Shown: positions 1-7,690 of the stretch, in pieces
Position numbering within the stretch: position 1 is the stretch's first letter
How the letters are laid out: the number at the start of each line of letters is the position of its first letter
Source of the DNA: Amphritea sp.
Lineage (GTDB): Bacteria; Pseudomonadota; Gammaproteobacteria; Pseudomonadales; Nitrincolaceae
Assembly: GCA_024679635.1 (NCBI GenBank)
Contig: JAIBDA010000022.1
Coordinates: 1 to 15,738, forward strand
Direction: 5' to 3'
Length of the DNA: 15,738 bases
The notes under the pieces: generated by a model
The model's database searches: none
What the model was told of the DNA's origin: nothing
What the model saw: only the letters and a program-made list of their open reading frames with translations
Program-made: the position numbers and the translations under genes

Positions 1-45
1 AATCAGACTGTCAAGTGGTTTGGGTAAGTTACTCGAACGCGCAGG

Positions 46-76
46 AGGGGAGCAGCAGTGTTGCTCCCCTTTTTTT
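46..76 (+). terminator. Intrinsic-terminator-like hairpin upstream of tsf
   Basis: A perfect 9-bp stem pairs bases 46-54 (AGGGGAGCA) with 62-70 (TGCTCCCCT) around a 7-base loop, and T70-T76 form an uninterrupted run of T. This is the standard form of a Rho-independent terminator. It lies in what should be the rpsB-tsf spacer, where an attenuating hairpin is known in E. coli (from memory). It probably lowers tsf transcription relative to rpsB instead of ending the unit, because only 38 bases separate it from the tsf start and no good promoter is visible there. Bases 1-45 contain no recognisable end of rpsB in any frame. Confidence 0.85.
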
Positions 77-114
77 GAATTTGAATTAATAGATTGTTGA
101 TGGGGTAAAACCAA

Positions 115-975
115 ATGGCAAAGTTCTCCGCTAAGCAGGTTAAAGAACTGCGCGATCGTACCGGTCTGGGTATGATGGAATGTAAAAAAGCGCTCGCTGC
201 TGCTGATGGCGATGTTGATAAAGCGATCGAAGAACTGCGTAAAGCGTCTGGCATGAAGGCGGCTAAAAAAGCTGGCCGTACCGCTGCTGAAGGTGTTGTA
301 GTTGTTAAAGTTGCTGATGACAGTAGCTATGCTGTAGCAGTTGAAGTTAACTCTGAAACTGACTTTGCTGCTCGTGATGAAAACTTCCTGGCGTTCACTC
401 AAACTGTTCTGGCAAAAGCTTTCGCTGATAAGCAGACAGATGTTGCAGTGCTGATGGCTGGTGAGCTTACGGATGTGCGTGATGCACTGGTTCAAAAGAT
501 CGGTGAGAATATTGGCGTTCGTCGTGTTTTCATTGTTGAAGGTGAAACTGTAGCTGCTTATGTTCACGGTACTGGCACTTTGGCGGCAATTGTTGCTCTG
601 AATGGTGGTAACGCTGAGCTGGCTAAAGATGTTGCAATGCATGTGACGGCTGTTAACCCACAAGTGGTTAGCAAAGAAGATATGCCTGCTGACGTTGTTG
701 CTAAAGAGAAAGAAATTATTCTGGCTCAGCCTGATATGGCTAGTAAGCCGGCTGAGATCGCTGAAAAGATGGTTGTTGGTCGTATCAACAAGTACCTGGC
801 TGAGAATAGCCTGGTAGAGCAGCCATTCGTTAAGAACCCAGATGTTAAAGTGGGTCTGCTGGTTAAAGACGCAGGCGCTTCTGTTGCATCTTTCACTCGC
901 ATCGAAGTAGGTGAAGGTGTTGAGGTCGAGCACAAAGACTTCGCCGCTGAGGTTGCTGAGCAGCTGAAGGGTTAA
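115..975 (+). CDS. tsf: Elongation factor Ts (EF-Ts)
   Basis: EF-Ts is the cytoplasmic guanine-nucleotide exchange factor that releases GDP from EF-Tu during translation elongation. The 286-residue product is full length (E. coli has 283). The N-terminal UBA-like domain (about residues 1-55) carries the family signature [13 protein letters not shown] near residues 15-27. The second signature is [10 protein letters not shown] near residues 77-86, where the usual ETDFVA has Ala in place of Val. The two dimerisation/core subdomains follow, and the C-terminal module ends in VAEQLKG. The ATG at 115 is preceded by GGGGT at 102-106. Codon use is strongly biased to GCT, GTT, GGT, CGT and CTG, as expected of a very highly expressed gene and more extreme than in the downstream genes. 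Terminator-like hairpins lie on both sides, so tsf is probably set apart from the pyrH-dnaE unit and shares rpsB transcription. Confidence 0.98.
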   Translation: MAKFSAKQVKELRDRTGLGMMECKKALAAADGDVDKAIEELRKASGMKAAKKAGRTAAEGVVVVKVADDSSYAVAVEVNSETDFAARDENFLAFTQTVLAKAFADKQTDVAVLMAGELTDVRDALVQKIGENIGVRRVFIVEGETVAAYVHGTGTLAAIVALNGGNAELAKDVAMHVTAVNPQVVSKEDMPADVVAKEKEIILAQPDMASKPAEIAEKMVVGRINKYLAENSLVEQPFVKNPDVKVGLLVKDAGASVASFTRIEVGEGVEVEHKDFAAEVAEQLKG

Positions 976-990
976 ATACTGATCCTGCAC

Positions 991-1029
991 AGATTGCGTG
1001 CCTATTCTGGGTGCGCAATCTCTTTTTTT
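991..1029 (+). terminator. Rho-independent terminator after tsf
   Basis: Bases 991-998 (AGATTGCG) pair perfectly with 1014-1021 (CGCAATCT). The stem can extend inward through two G-U pairs and C1001-G1011, C1002-G1010 to a 7-base loop, and is followed by C and seven T at 1023-1029. It begins 15 bases after the tsf stop and is the strongest terminator in the window, so it should end the rpsB-tsf transcript. A GTG at 998 that opens the pyrH frame lies inside this stem and is therefore not a credible start. Confidence 0.92.
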
Positions 1030-1072
1030 CTTGATACACTGGTACGAACTCAGTCTGGGTGGAGACGAACCA

Positions 1073-1831
1073 ATGCCGGCTTCAAATAAGCATTCCAAGT
1101 ACAAGCGCATTCTTCTTAAATTAAGCGGCGAAGCCCTTATGGGAGAAGAGAATTTCGGGATCGATCCTAAAGTAATGAACCGAATGGCCCTGGAAATAGG
1201 CCAGTTGGTAGGTATTGGTGTACAGATCGGTATGGTTATCGGTGGTGGTAACTTGTTTCGTGGCGCGGCACTGAGTGCGGCAGGCCTGGATCGAGTGACT
1301 GGCGACCATATGGGTATGTTGGCAACCGTCATGAATGCTTTGGCAATGCGTGATGCGTTGGAACGTTCCAACATCCCAACCCGTGTTATGTCTGCGATTC
1401 CGATGACAGGTGTTGTCGAGGATTATGATCGTCGTAATGCAACCCGTTACCTTGAACAGGGTGATGTGGTTATTTTTTCTGCGGGAACGGGTAATCCCTT
1501 CTTTACTACTGACTCTGCCGCTTGCCTGCGGGGCATTGAGATTGATGCCGATGTTGTGATTAAAGCGACCAAAGTCGATGGTGTGTATAACGCAGACCCA
1601 ATGAAAGATCCTTCCGCTAAACGCTATAGTCATCTGACTTTTGATGCAGCTATTGAGAAGCAGCTAGGGGTTATGGATCTGACTGCTATTTGCTTAGCCC
1701 GGGACCATGCAATGCCGGTTCGGGTATTTAATATGAACAAGCCGGGTGCGCTGGCCAACCTTATTGTTGGTGGCGACGAGGGAACCCTCATCGAAAATAA
1801 TGAGGTCGTAGGAGATAAATATGCTGAATGA
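1073..1831 (+). CDS. pyrH: Uridylate kinase (UMP kinase)
   Basis: PyrH phosphorylates UMP to UDP with ATP, the committed step toward UTP and CTP. It is the bacterial hexameric enzyme of the amino-acid-kinase fold. From the ATG at 1073 the product is 252 residues. Visible signatures are [12 protein letters not shown] (phosphate-binding start), [30 protein letters not shown] (GTP/UMP region), [16 protein letters not shown] and KATKVDGVY. The frame is open upstream to a GTG at 998, but that codon lies in the tsf terminator; the ATG at 1073 has GGAG at 1061-1064, 8 bases away. The C terminus runs a few residues past the usual EGTLI, and this tail (ending in DKYAE) encodes the frr ribosome site and overlaps the frr start by 11 bases. 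The gene opens the long pyrH-dnaE unit, but no convincing promoter was found in the 43 bases between terminator and start. Confidence 0.97.
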   Translation: MPASNKHSKYKRILLKLSGEALMGEENFGIDPKVMNRMALEIGQLVGIGVQIGMVIGGGNLFRGAALSAAGLDRVTGDHMGMLATVMNALAMRDALERSNIPTRVMSAIPMTGVVEDYDRRNATRYLEQGDVVIFSAGTGNPFFTTDSAACLRGIEIDADVVIKATKVDGVYNADPMKDPSAKRYSHLTFDAAIEKQLGVMDLTAICLARDHAMPVRVFNMNKPGALANLIVGGDEGTLIENNEVVGDKYAE

Positions 1832-2378
1832 GATCGCTCAGGATGCCCAGGATCGAATGGGTAAAAGTCTGGAAGCTTTGATTACTAACCTGAAGAAAAT
1901 TCGTACAGGTCGCGCTCATCCAAGTATTCTGGAAACAGTACAGGTGAACTATTACGGTTCTAATGTGCCACTGAGTCAGGTTGCTAACATTAGTGTTGAA
2001 GATGGTCGTACCTTGTCTATCTCTCCATGGGAATCAAATTTGGTTCCGGATATTGAAAAAGCGATCATGAAGTCCGACCTGGGATTGAACCCATCTACGG
2101 CGGGTGCGGTTATTCGTGTACCAATGCCTGCGCTGACGGAAGAAACCCGAAAAGGTTATATTCGTCAGGCTCGTCAGGAGGCTGAGAATGGCCGGGTGTC
2201 GATCCGTAGTGTTCGTCGTGATGCTAACGGTGATGTTAAAGATCTGCTGAAGGAAAAAGAGATCACTGAAGATGATGCTCGTAGCAGTGAAGATAATATT
2301 CAAAAGCTGACGGATAAGTTTATCGCCGAAGTGGATGTGTTGCTTCAGGCGAAAGAAGCTGATTTGATGGAAATTTGA
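1821..2378 (+). CDS. frr: Ribosome recycling factor
   Basis: RRF works with EF-G to split post-termination ribosomes and free mRNA and tRNA in the cytoplasm. The product is 185 residues, the same length as in E. coli, and is an L-shaped protein made of a three-helix bundle and a small beta domain. Conserved parts are [10 protein letters not shown] near residues 26-34, the beta-domain block [10 protein letters not shown] near 58-67, [16 protein letters not shown] near 80-95, and VRRDAN at 131-136. Arg132 matches the arginine known to be essential in E. coli RRF. The ATG at 1821 has GGAG at 1811-1814, 6 bases upstream, inside pyrH, and the two reading frames overlap by 11 bases, so translation is probably coupled. 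In E. coli dxr follows frr; here uppS follows after 38 bases. Confidence 0.98.
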   Translation: MLNEIAQDAQDRMGKSLEALITNLKKIRTGRAHPSILETVQVNYYGSNVPLSQVANISVEDGRTLSISPWESNLVPDIEKAIMKSDLGLNPSTAGAVIRVPMPALTEETRKGYIRQARQEAENGRVSIRSVRRDANGDVKDLLKEKEITEDDARSSEDNIQKLTDKFIAEVDVLLQAKEADLMEI

Positions 2379-2387
2379 TAGGGAATA

Positions 2388-2409
2388 GCCGGTAACTCAA
2401 GTTGCCGGC
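2388..2409 (+). other. Hairpin in frr-uppS spacer, next to the uppS start
   Basis: Bases 2388-2395 (GCCGGTAA) pair with 2402-2409 (TTGCCGGC), giving 8 bp with one G-U and a 6-base loop. No T-run follows, so it is not an intrinsic terminator. It ends 7 bases before the likely uppS ATG and occupies the place where a Shine-Dalgarno sequence should be. Possible roles are translational damping of uppS or RNA processing; it could also have no function. Confidence 0.5.
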
Positions 2410-2416
2410 ATCTGAT

Positions 2417-3178
2417 ATGTCTGAAAAATTACAGCTCAGCTTACCTGCGGGTAAATCTGTACCTCGTCATATTGCTCTCATTATGGATGGCAATAATCGG
2501 TGGGCGAAAAAGCACGGAAAAGGAAGCCTTGCGGGTCATCGGGCAGGCGTTGATAGTGTTCGAAGCGTAGTGCAAGGTTGTGCTGAGTTAGGTGTGGAAG
2601 TACTGACGCTGTTTGCCTTCAGTAGTGAAAACTGGCAACGACCTCCCCTTGAAGTCAAAGGGTTGATGGAGTTGTTTGCGTTTGCGCTTGATCGTGAGGT
2701 AAGAAAACTTCATAAACATAATATCAGGCTGCATGTCATTGGTGATAGAAGCCGTTTCAGTCAAACACTGCAAAAGAAGATCAGCAAAGCTGAGCAGATG
2801 ACAGCTGAAAATACCGGTTTGATCGTCAATGTGGCGGCTAATTATGGCGGTAAGTGGGATATTGTTGAAGCGGCTAAACGTTTTGCTCAGGGCTGTTTAG
2901 ACGGTCAGTATACGCCCGATCAACTAGATGCAGATCTGCTGGGTTCAATGATCTCTTTAAGTGATCAACCGGCGCCGGATCTGTGTATTCGTACTGCTGG
3001 TGAGCAGAGAATAAGTAATTTTCTGATTTGGCAGATGGCCTATAGTGAGTACTTCTTTAGTGACCTGCTATGGCCTGATTTTGATAAATATGCGTTGGGC
3101 GCTGCTATTCAGAGTTATGCAACTCGTGAACGTCGTTTTGGTAAGACTAGCGAACAATTAGAGGCAGATGATGCTTAA
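2417..3178 (+). CDS. uppS: Undecaprenyl diphosphate synthase (cis-prenyltransferase)
   Basis: UppS condenses eight isopentenyl diphosphates onto farnesyl diphosphate to make the C55 carrier used for peptidoglycan and O-antigen. From the ATG at 2417 the product is 253 residues, as expected. Signatures are IALIMDGNNRWAKK near residues 19-32 with the Mg-binding Asp24, FAFSSENWQRP near 67-76, NVAANYGGKWDI near 138-149, and IRTAGEQRISNFLIWQ near 191-206. In the last, E. coli has RTGGEHR; the Ala and Gln are unusual for a proteobacterial enzyme, and the Gln is typical of Gram-positive UppS. The frame stays open to a TTG at 2402, which lies inside the hairpin arm, so ATG 2417 is preferred although no clear Shine-Dalgarno sequence precedes it. 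The 3' end overlaps cdsA. The isoprenoid gene dxr, its usual neighbour, is absent. Confidence 0.96.
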   Translation: MSEKLQLSLPAGKSVPRHIALIMDGNNRWAKKHGKGSLAGHRAGVDSVRSVVQGCAELGVEVLTLFAFSSENWQRPPLEVKGLMELFAFALDREVRKLHKHNIRLHVIGDRSRFSQTLQKKISKAEQMTAENTGLIVNVAANYGGKWDIVEAAKRFAQGCLDGQYTPDQLDADLLGSMISLSDQPAPDLCIRTAGEQRISNFLIWQMAYSEYFFSDLLWPDFDKYALGAAIQSYATRERRFGKTSEQLEADDA

Positions 3179-3983
3179 AGAGAGGGTTTGGACTGCAGTC
3201 CTGTTGGCTCCACTGGTTTTGGCGGGGCTTTTCCTCACCAGTTTTGACGTTTTTAAAGTGTTTGTCGCGGGTATTGTATTGCTAGGTGCCTGGGAATGGG
3301 CAAATCTGGCTGGCCTGGCTTCATTATCCTCTCGTTTTGGATACACTTCTCTGATCGCTGCTTTAATGGCCGTTTTAAACTATGTTTCCCCTCAGGCCAG
3401 TTTTGTTGGATATCTCTCAGTTGCTGTGGTTTTTTGGCTGGTTGCTCTGTTCTGGGTGATTCGTTACCCCGTAGCAGGCGCCTGGCAATCAGTCTGGCGA
3501 CGCGCCTTGATCGGTATTGTTGTTCTTTTGCCTTGTTGGATGGGGTTGGTAAGCCTGCAAAACCTTCCGTCCGGTGGGGCTCTGATGTTGATGCTGCTGT
3601 TACTGGTCTGGGGTGCTGATATAGGTGCTTATTTTGCAGGTAAAACCTGGGGGCAGGCTAAACTTGCGCCTAATGTTAGTCCCGGCAAAACACGGGCTGG
3701 ATTATGGGGAGGTCTGACATCTTGTGCAGTGATCGCTCTCGGTTTTGTTATCTATCTGGAACTTGGGCTGCTGGATGGAGTCTATCTGTTGCTGTTGGCG
3801 ATGATTGCCGGAGTTGCTTCTGTATTGGGTGACCTGTTTGAGAGCATGTTAAAGCGCCATCGCGGTATTAAAGACAGTAGTCAGTTGCTGCCGGGTCACG
3901 GTGGCATACTTGACCGAATTGATAGTATTACCTCAGCTGCGCCTGTTTTTGTATTGGGTGTGCAGTTGCTGGCAATCTCCTGA
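3168..3983 (+). CDS. cdsA: Phosphatidate cytidylyltransferase (CDP-diglyceride synthase)
   Basis: CdsA is an inner-membrane enzyme that converts phosphatidic acid and CTP to CDP-diacylglycerol, the precursor of all phospholipid head groups. The 271-residue product is strongly hydrophobic with about eight predicted membrane segments, starting with LLAPLVLAGLFLTSF. The C-terminal family signature is complete: S-x-L-K-R-x4-K-D-x-S-x2-L-P-G-H-G-G-I-x-D-R-I-D between about residues 225 and 251, and a second conserved block, SPGKTRAGLWGG, lies near 168-179. Two ATG codons stand in tandem at 3168 and 3171. GAGG at 3161-3164 is only 3 bases from the first and 6 from the second, so initiation may be at 3171. 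The start lies inside the end of uppS. rseP follows after 12 bases, with no dxr as in Pseudomonas. Confidence 0.97.
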   Translation: MMLKERVWTAVLLAPLVLAGLFLTSFDVFKVFVAGIVLLGAWEWANLAGLASLSSRFGYTSLIAALMAVLNYVSPQASFVGYLSVAVVFWLVALFWVIRYPVAGAWQSVWRRALIGIVVLLPCWMGLVSLQNLPSGGALMLMLLLLVWGADIGAYFAGKTWGQAKLAPNVSPGKTRAGLWGGLTSCAVIALGFVIYLELGLLDGVYLLLLAMIAGVASVLGDLFESMLKRHRGIKDSSQLLPGHGGILDRIDSITSAAPVFVLGVQLLAIS

Positions 3984-3995
3984 ATTTGAGGTTTG

Positions 3996-5348
3996 ATGGA
4001 TATTCTTAATACTGTATTCGCATTAATTGTTACCTTGGGGATTCTGGTAACGATTCATGAATACGGGCACTTCTGGGTAGCTCGGCGCTGCGGTGTCAAA
4101 GTGCTGCGCTTTTCGGTTGGCTTTGGTACGCCTTTAATTCGCTGGCGTGACAAGTTAGATACCGAATACGTTATCGCCATGATCCCTCTTGGGGGTTATG
4201 TTTCGATGCTTGACGAGCGGGAGTCTGAGGTCGAGCCAGCGTTGCAGGATCAGGCGTTTAACCGAAAGCCAATATTGCAACGAATAGCGATTGTAGCGGC
4301 CGGCCCTGTTGTTAATCTTCTTTTTGCCGTACTTGTTTATTGGGCTATGTTTGTCTCCGGTGTTGAAAAGGTTGTGCCGGTTATCGGAAGCGTTGTATCT
4401 GATAGTATTGCTGAGCAATCTGGATTACAGCCAGGGGTTGAGATTCTTTCTGTCGCGGGTCGGGTGACTCATTCCTGGGATGACGTCAATCTGGTGATGG
4501 CAAGTTATATTGGAGAGTCGGCAGTTGTACCGCTAACGGTGCGTGAGTCGGCGCAAGGGCTTAGACAGAATTTCCAGTTAAACCTGAATGGCTGGCATTT
4601 TAATCCTGAGACGCAAAGTCCATTATCTGCTTTAGGTATAACGCCTTACCGGCCTATATATCCTGCGGTGATCGGTCAGATTGTTGAGGGTGGTGCAGCT
4701 AATCGTGCCGGTTTACTGGTTGCTGATCAGGTTGTCTCTGTTAATGGAGTATCGGTACCTGAGTGGATTGATCTGGTAAAGCTTGTTCGAAAAAGTGCTG
4801 GTCAGGAACTTGCAGTTGAATTGATGCGTAGTGGTCAGTTATTGTCGATAACAATGACTCCTGTTGAAGTTTTTGAAGGAGAGCTAAGTGTCGGCAAAAT
4901 CGGTGCAGCGGTTGCCCCGGTTGAATGGCCACCAGAAATGTTACGGCAGGTTCGCTATGGCGTAATAGAGTCGATTCAGCAGGCGTTTTCTAAAACCTGG
5001 CAGATGATTAGTTTAACCCTTGATTCTATTTGGAAAATGTTTGAAGGGATCTTATCGGTAAAAAACTTGAGTGGGCCGATAACCATTGCTAAAGTGGCGG
5101 GGGCTTCTGCTGCTTCGGGTGTGGAAGCGTTCGCTGGTTTTTTGGCGTACTTGAGTATTAGTCTCGGTATTCTTAACTTACTGCCAATTCCTATGCTGGA
5201 TGGCGGCCATCTGCTGTATTACGCAGTAGAGCTGCTGAGGGGGAGGCCTGTATCTGAAAAGGTACAGATGATCGGGTTAAGAATCGGGATGGCAGTTTTG
5301 TTTTCGATTATGGGCGTCGCTATTTTTAATGACTTAATGCGGCTTTAA
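3996..5348 (+). CDS. rseP: Intramembrane zinc site-2 protease RseP
   Basis: RseP cleaves the membrane anti-sigma factor RseA after DegS cutting, releasing sigma-E, and also removes remnant signal peptides. From the ATG at 3996 the product is 450 residues, the same as in E. coli. The zinc motif is HEYGH at residues 21-25 in the first membrane segment, and the third ligand is Asp402 in NLLPIPMLDGGH, the same number as in E. coli. Two periplasmic PDZ domains lie between: one around GLQPGVEILSVAGR (near 142-155) and one around GGAANRAGLLVADQVVSVNG (near 231-250). The last segment is followed by the ELLRGRPVS block. A TTG directly before the ATG also opens the frame, but the ATG with GAGG at 3988-3991 is favoured. 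Its position before bamA fits the shared envelope-stress role. The rseA and rpoE partners are not in this window. Confidence 0.97.
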   Translation: MDILNTVFALIVTLGILVTIHEYGHFWVARRCGVKVLRFSVGFGTPLIRWRDKLDTEYVIAMIPLGGYVSMLDERESEVEPALQDQAFNRKPILQRIAIVAAGPVVNLLFAVLVYWAMFVSGVEKVVPVIGSVVSDSIAEQSGLQPGVEILSVAGRVTHSWDDVNLVMASYIGESAVVPLTVRESAQGLRQNFQLNLNGWHFNPETQSPLSALGITPYRPIYPAVIGQIVEGGAANRAGLLVADQVVSVNGVSVPEWIDLVKLVRKSAGQELAVELMRSGQLLSITMTPVEVFEGELSVGKIGAAVAPVEWPPEMLRQVRYGVIESIQQAFSKTWQMISLTLDSIWKMFEGILSVKNLSGPITIAKVAGASAASGVEAFAGFLAYLSISLGILNLLPIPMLDGGHLLYYAVELLRGRPVSEKVQMIGLRIGMAVLFSIMGVAIFNDLMRL

Positions 5349-5368
5349 ATTTTTCTATTTCAATATAA

Positions 5369-5378
5369 GAACTAGTTC
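5369..5378. other. Perfect palindrome abutting the bamA start codon
   Basis: GAACTAGTTC at 5369-5378 is a perfect 10-bp inverted repeat that ends on the base before the bamA ATG. It lies in the 30-base rseP-bamA spacer and overlaps the only weak Shine-Dalgarno-like bases (AAGAA, 5367-5371). It could be an operator half of a local control site or a chance palindrome; no protein is known to me to bind it. Confidence 0.25.
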
Positions 5379-7679
5379 ATGAAGATCAGAATCGGACTTA
5401 TCTTTTCCCTGGCTCTACTGTCATCGATTGCGTGGGCGCAATCATTTACTGTCGAAGATGTGCGACTGGAGGGGCTGCAGCGTGTTGAGCCCGGCCTTGT
5501 TCTGCGTAATTTTGATGTTGATTCGGGTCAGAGTGTTGATCAGAAAGCGCTTGCGGAAGCGACCCGCAGGGTGTTCCGTACCGGCTATTTCGATGATATC
5601 CAAATTGCCCGGGATGGCAATGTGTTGATTGTCAAAGTTCAGGAGCGGCCCGCAGTCAGTATTATTCGACTAGAGGGTAATAAGGTACTGGAAGACGAGA
5701 TGCTGCTGGATGGTCTGAAGCAAAATGGTCTTCGTGAAGGCGATGTATTCAAACGGGCGACCCTGGATAAAATTCGTCAGGATCTGTTACGACTTTATGC
5801 AGGTCAGGGGCGTTATGGCGCCGCGATAGAAGCGGAAGTTGAGCCGCTATCTGAAAACCGTGTGGCCTTGAATATAGACATTAAAGAGGGCAAGGTTGCC
5901 ACCATTCAGCATGTTAATATTGTTGGAAACTCAGCATTTACTAATGAAGAACTCCAGCAAGAGTTTTCTCTGAAACTCCCAGGCTTTTGGGATTTCTTCA
6001 GTGATTCCGATAAGTATGCCCGGGAGAAACTGGCGGGAGACCTGGAGCGCTTAAGATCATACTATCTTGATCGGGGATATATCAATTTCACAATTGATTC
6101 ATCTCAGGTGTCATTGTCGCCGGATAAGAAACATGTTTACGTCACTATCAGCGTTACTGAAGGTGAGAAGTTTAGCGTTGGAAAAATCACCGTTGCAGGT
6201 GAGCTGGTTGTTGATGAGCAGGAGCTGCTAAACGAGATTACGGTGATAGAGGGCGCAACATTCTCACGCAGAGAGATGACGGCGTCACAGGATGCGTTAA
6301 CCCGTAAGCTGGGTGATAACGGCTATCTCTTCGCCAATGTAAGCCCGGTACCGAAGGTTAGTGGAGATAATACCGTTAATTTGCAGTTCTTCGTTGCCCC
6401 AGGCAAGCGAACCTATGTTCGGCGCATCGCTATCAAGGGAAATACCAAAACCGCAGATGAGGTTACGCGTCGCTCCATTTCTCAAATGGAAGGCGGAATT
6501 GCTTCTACGGCTTCGATTGAGCGGTCTAAGCAACGAATTGCTCAAACTGGATATTTTAAAGATGTAAATGTGGAAACTTCACCGGTACCTGGTACTGATG
6601 ATCAGGTTGATCTGCAATACAGTGTTATTGAGGATAATACCGGTAATTTTGCTGCCAGTGTTGGCTTCTCTCAAACCAGTGGAGCTATTTTTAACCTGAG
6701 TGTCGAGCAGGAAAACTTCCTTGGCTCAGGTAACAGCGTAGGTTTTGGTATTACCCAGAGTGATACCATTACTGAGTATAAATTCAGCTATGTAGAGCCT
6801 TACTACACTGTTGATGGTGTCAGCCGGGGCTATAACGTTTATTCTCGTGAAACTAATTACGATGAAGAAAATGTGAGTAATTACTCTACTGATGCCATAG
6901 GTGGCGGTGTTAATTTTGGTTATCCCATGGATGACTACCAGCGCCTTAACTTCAGTTTTAACTACGAAAGACTCAAAGTGAAGACAGTTTCAGATACCTC
7001 TGATGAGGTGTTGGACTTCTTGGCTGAAGAGGGTGACGAATATAATATCTTCAATACGAAGCTGAGTTGGAGTGATAACCATCTGGATCGAAAGATATTC
7101 CCTTCTAAGGGTTATTCTCAGAGTGCATCAATTGAGCTCGGCATTCCGGGAAGTGATCTGTCTTATCATAAAGAACAGTATAAAGGGCGTATCTACTATC
7201 CTCTTTATGAAGGTGGTTATGTTGCGTCCGTGCGTGGTCGCTTGGGCTATGCGGGTAAGTTAGGCGATAACGCTTATCCTTTCTTTAAAAACTACTATAG
7301 CGGTGGTCTTTCCTCTGTTCGGGGTTTTCAATCTAATTCACTGGGGCCGCGTGACTCTAAAAACGATCCCTTCGGCGGTAACGTTGCTATTGATTTCAGT
7401 GGCGAGCTAATCTTCCCGATACCTTTTATGGAAAATACGGACTCAATGCGGACGTTGATATTTGCTGACGCAGGTAATGTTTTCCAGACAGAATGCCCCG
7501 CTGGTAGTACCAATTGTGACAATGGTATTAAGTTTGATGAGTTACGTTATTCTGCTGGTTTAGGCTTTAGCTGGCTAACGCCTATTGGTCCGATCTCAAT
7601 AGCGCTTTCTCGAGCGCTTAATGCAGAAGATACGGATGATACGCGATTCTTTGAGTTTGCTCTTGGTCGAACCTTCTAA
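5379..7679 (+). CDS. bamA: Outer membrane protein assembly factor BamA (Omp85)
   Basis: BamA is the essential core of the BAM complex that folds and inserts beta-barrel proteins into the outer membrane. The 766-residue product has a Sec signal peptide (about residues 1-20, cleavage after AWA). Five POTRA domains follow (roughly 22-90, 91-171, 172-262, 263-342, 345-420), with VRLEGLQRV opening the first, then a 16-strand C-terminal barrel ending in Phe766. The lid-loop motif VRGF is at 647-650. The protein is about 44 residues shorter than E. coli BamA, mainly because loop L6 is compact and lacks the Cys pair found there. A different Cys pair, Cys706 and Cys713, lies in the next loop. The ATG at 5379 is preceded only by weak AAGAA and by a palindrome. 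In E. coli rseP-bamA-skp is sigma-E controlled; no clear sigma-E promoter was found here. Confidence 0.98.
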   Translation: MKIRIGLIFSLALLSSIAWAQSFTVEDVRLEGLQRVEPGLVLRNFDVDSGQSVDQKALAEATRRVFRTGYFDDIQIARDGNVLIVKVQERPAVSIIRLEGNKVLEDEMLLDGLKQNGLREGDVFKRATLDKIRQDLLRLYAGQGRYGAAIEAEVEPLSENRVALNIDIKEGKVATIQHVNIVGNSAFTNEELQQEFSLKLPGFWDFFSDSDKYAREKLAGDLERLRSYYLDRGYINFTIDSSQVSLSPDKKHVYVTISVTEGEKFSVGKITVAGELVVDEQELLNEITVIEGATFSRREMTASQDALTRKLGDNGYLFANVSPVPKVSGDNTVNLQFFVAPGKRTYVRRIAIKGNTKTADEVTRRSISQMEGGIASTASIERSKQRIAQTGYFKDVNVETSPVPGTDDQVDLQYSVIEDNTGNFAASVGFSQTSGAIFNLSVEQENFLGSGNSVGFGITQSDTITEYKFSYVEPYYTVDGVSRGYNVYSRETNYDEENVSNYSTDAIGGGVNFGYPMDDYQRLNFSFNYERLKVKTVSDTSDEVLDFLAEEGDEYNIFNTKLSWSDNHLDRKIFPSKGYSQSASIELGIPGSDLSYHKEQYKGRIYYPLYEGGYVASVRGRLGYAGKLGDNAYPFFKNYYSGGLSSVRGFQSNSLGPRDSKNDPFGGNVAIDFSGELIFPIPFMENTDSMRTLIFADAGNVFQTECPAGSTNCDNGIKFDELRYSAGLGFSWLTPIGPISIALSRALNAEDTDDTRFFEFALGRTF

Positions 7680-7690
7680 TGGAGAAACAA

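Noticed and set aside
1..45. Possible 3' end of rpsB
   Set aside because: None of the three + frames reads like the S2 C terminus before a stop, so rpsB probably ends upstream of the window.
998..1072. Upstream GTG start for pyrH at 998
   Set aside because: It lies within the stem of the tsf terminator and would add 25 residues not found in the family; the ATG at 1073 has a good ribosome site.
1121..1633. 170-codon open frame on the - strand opposite pyrH
   Set aside because: It is a codon-bias shadow of pyrH; its translation is rich in His, Thr and Ile, shows no family motif and has no ribosome site.
3296..3619. 107-codon + strand open frame inside cdsA
   Set aside because: It is out of frame with an intact, signature-bearing cdsA and has no independent evidence.
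4805..4838. GGAACTT resembling a sigma-E -35 element inside rseP upstream of bamA
   Set aside because: No TCTGA/TCTAA-like -10 lies 15-17 bases downstream, and it is about 570 bases from bamA.
5298..5326. TTGTTT with 17-base spacing to TATTTT, a possible sigma-70 promoter for bamA
   Set aside because: Only 3 of 6 and 4 of 6 matches in AT-rich coding sequence at the end of rseP; such matches are expected by chance.
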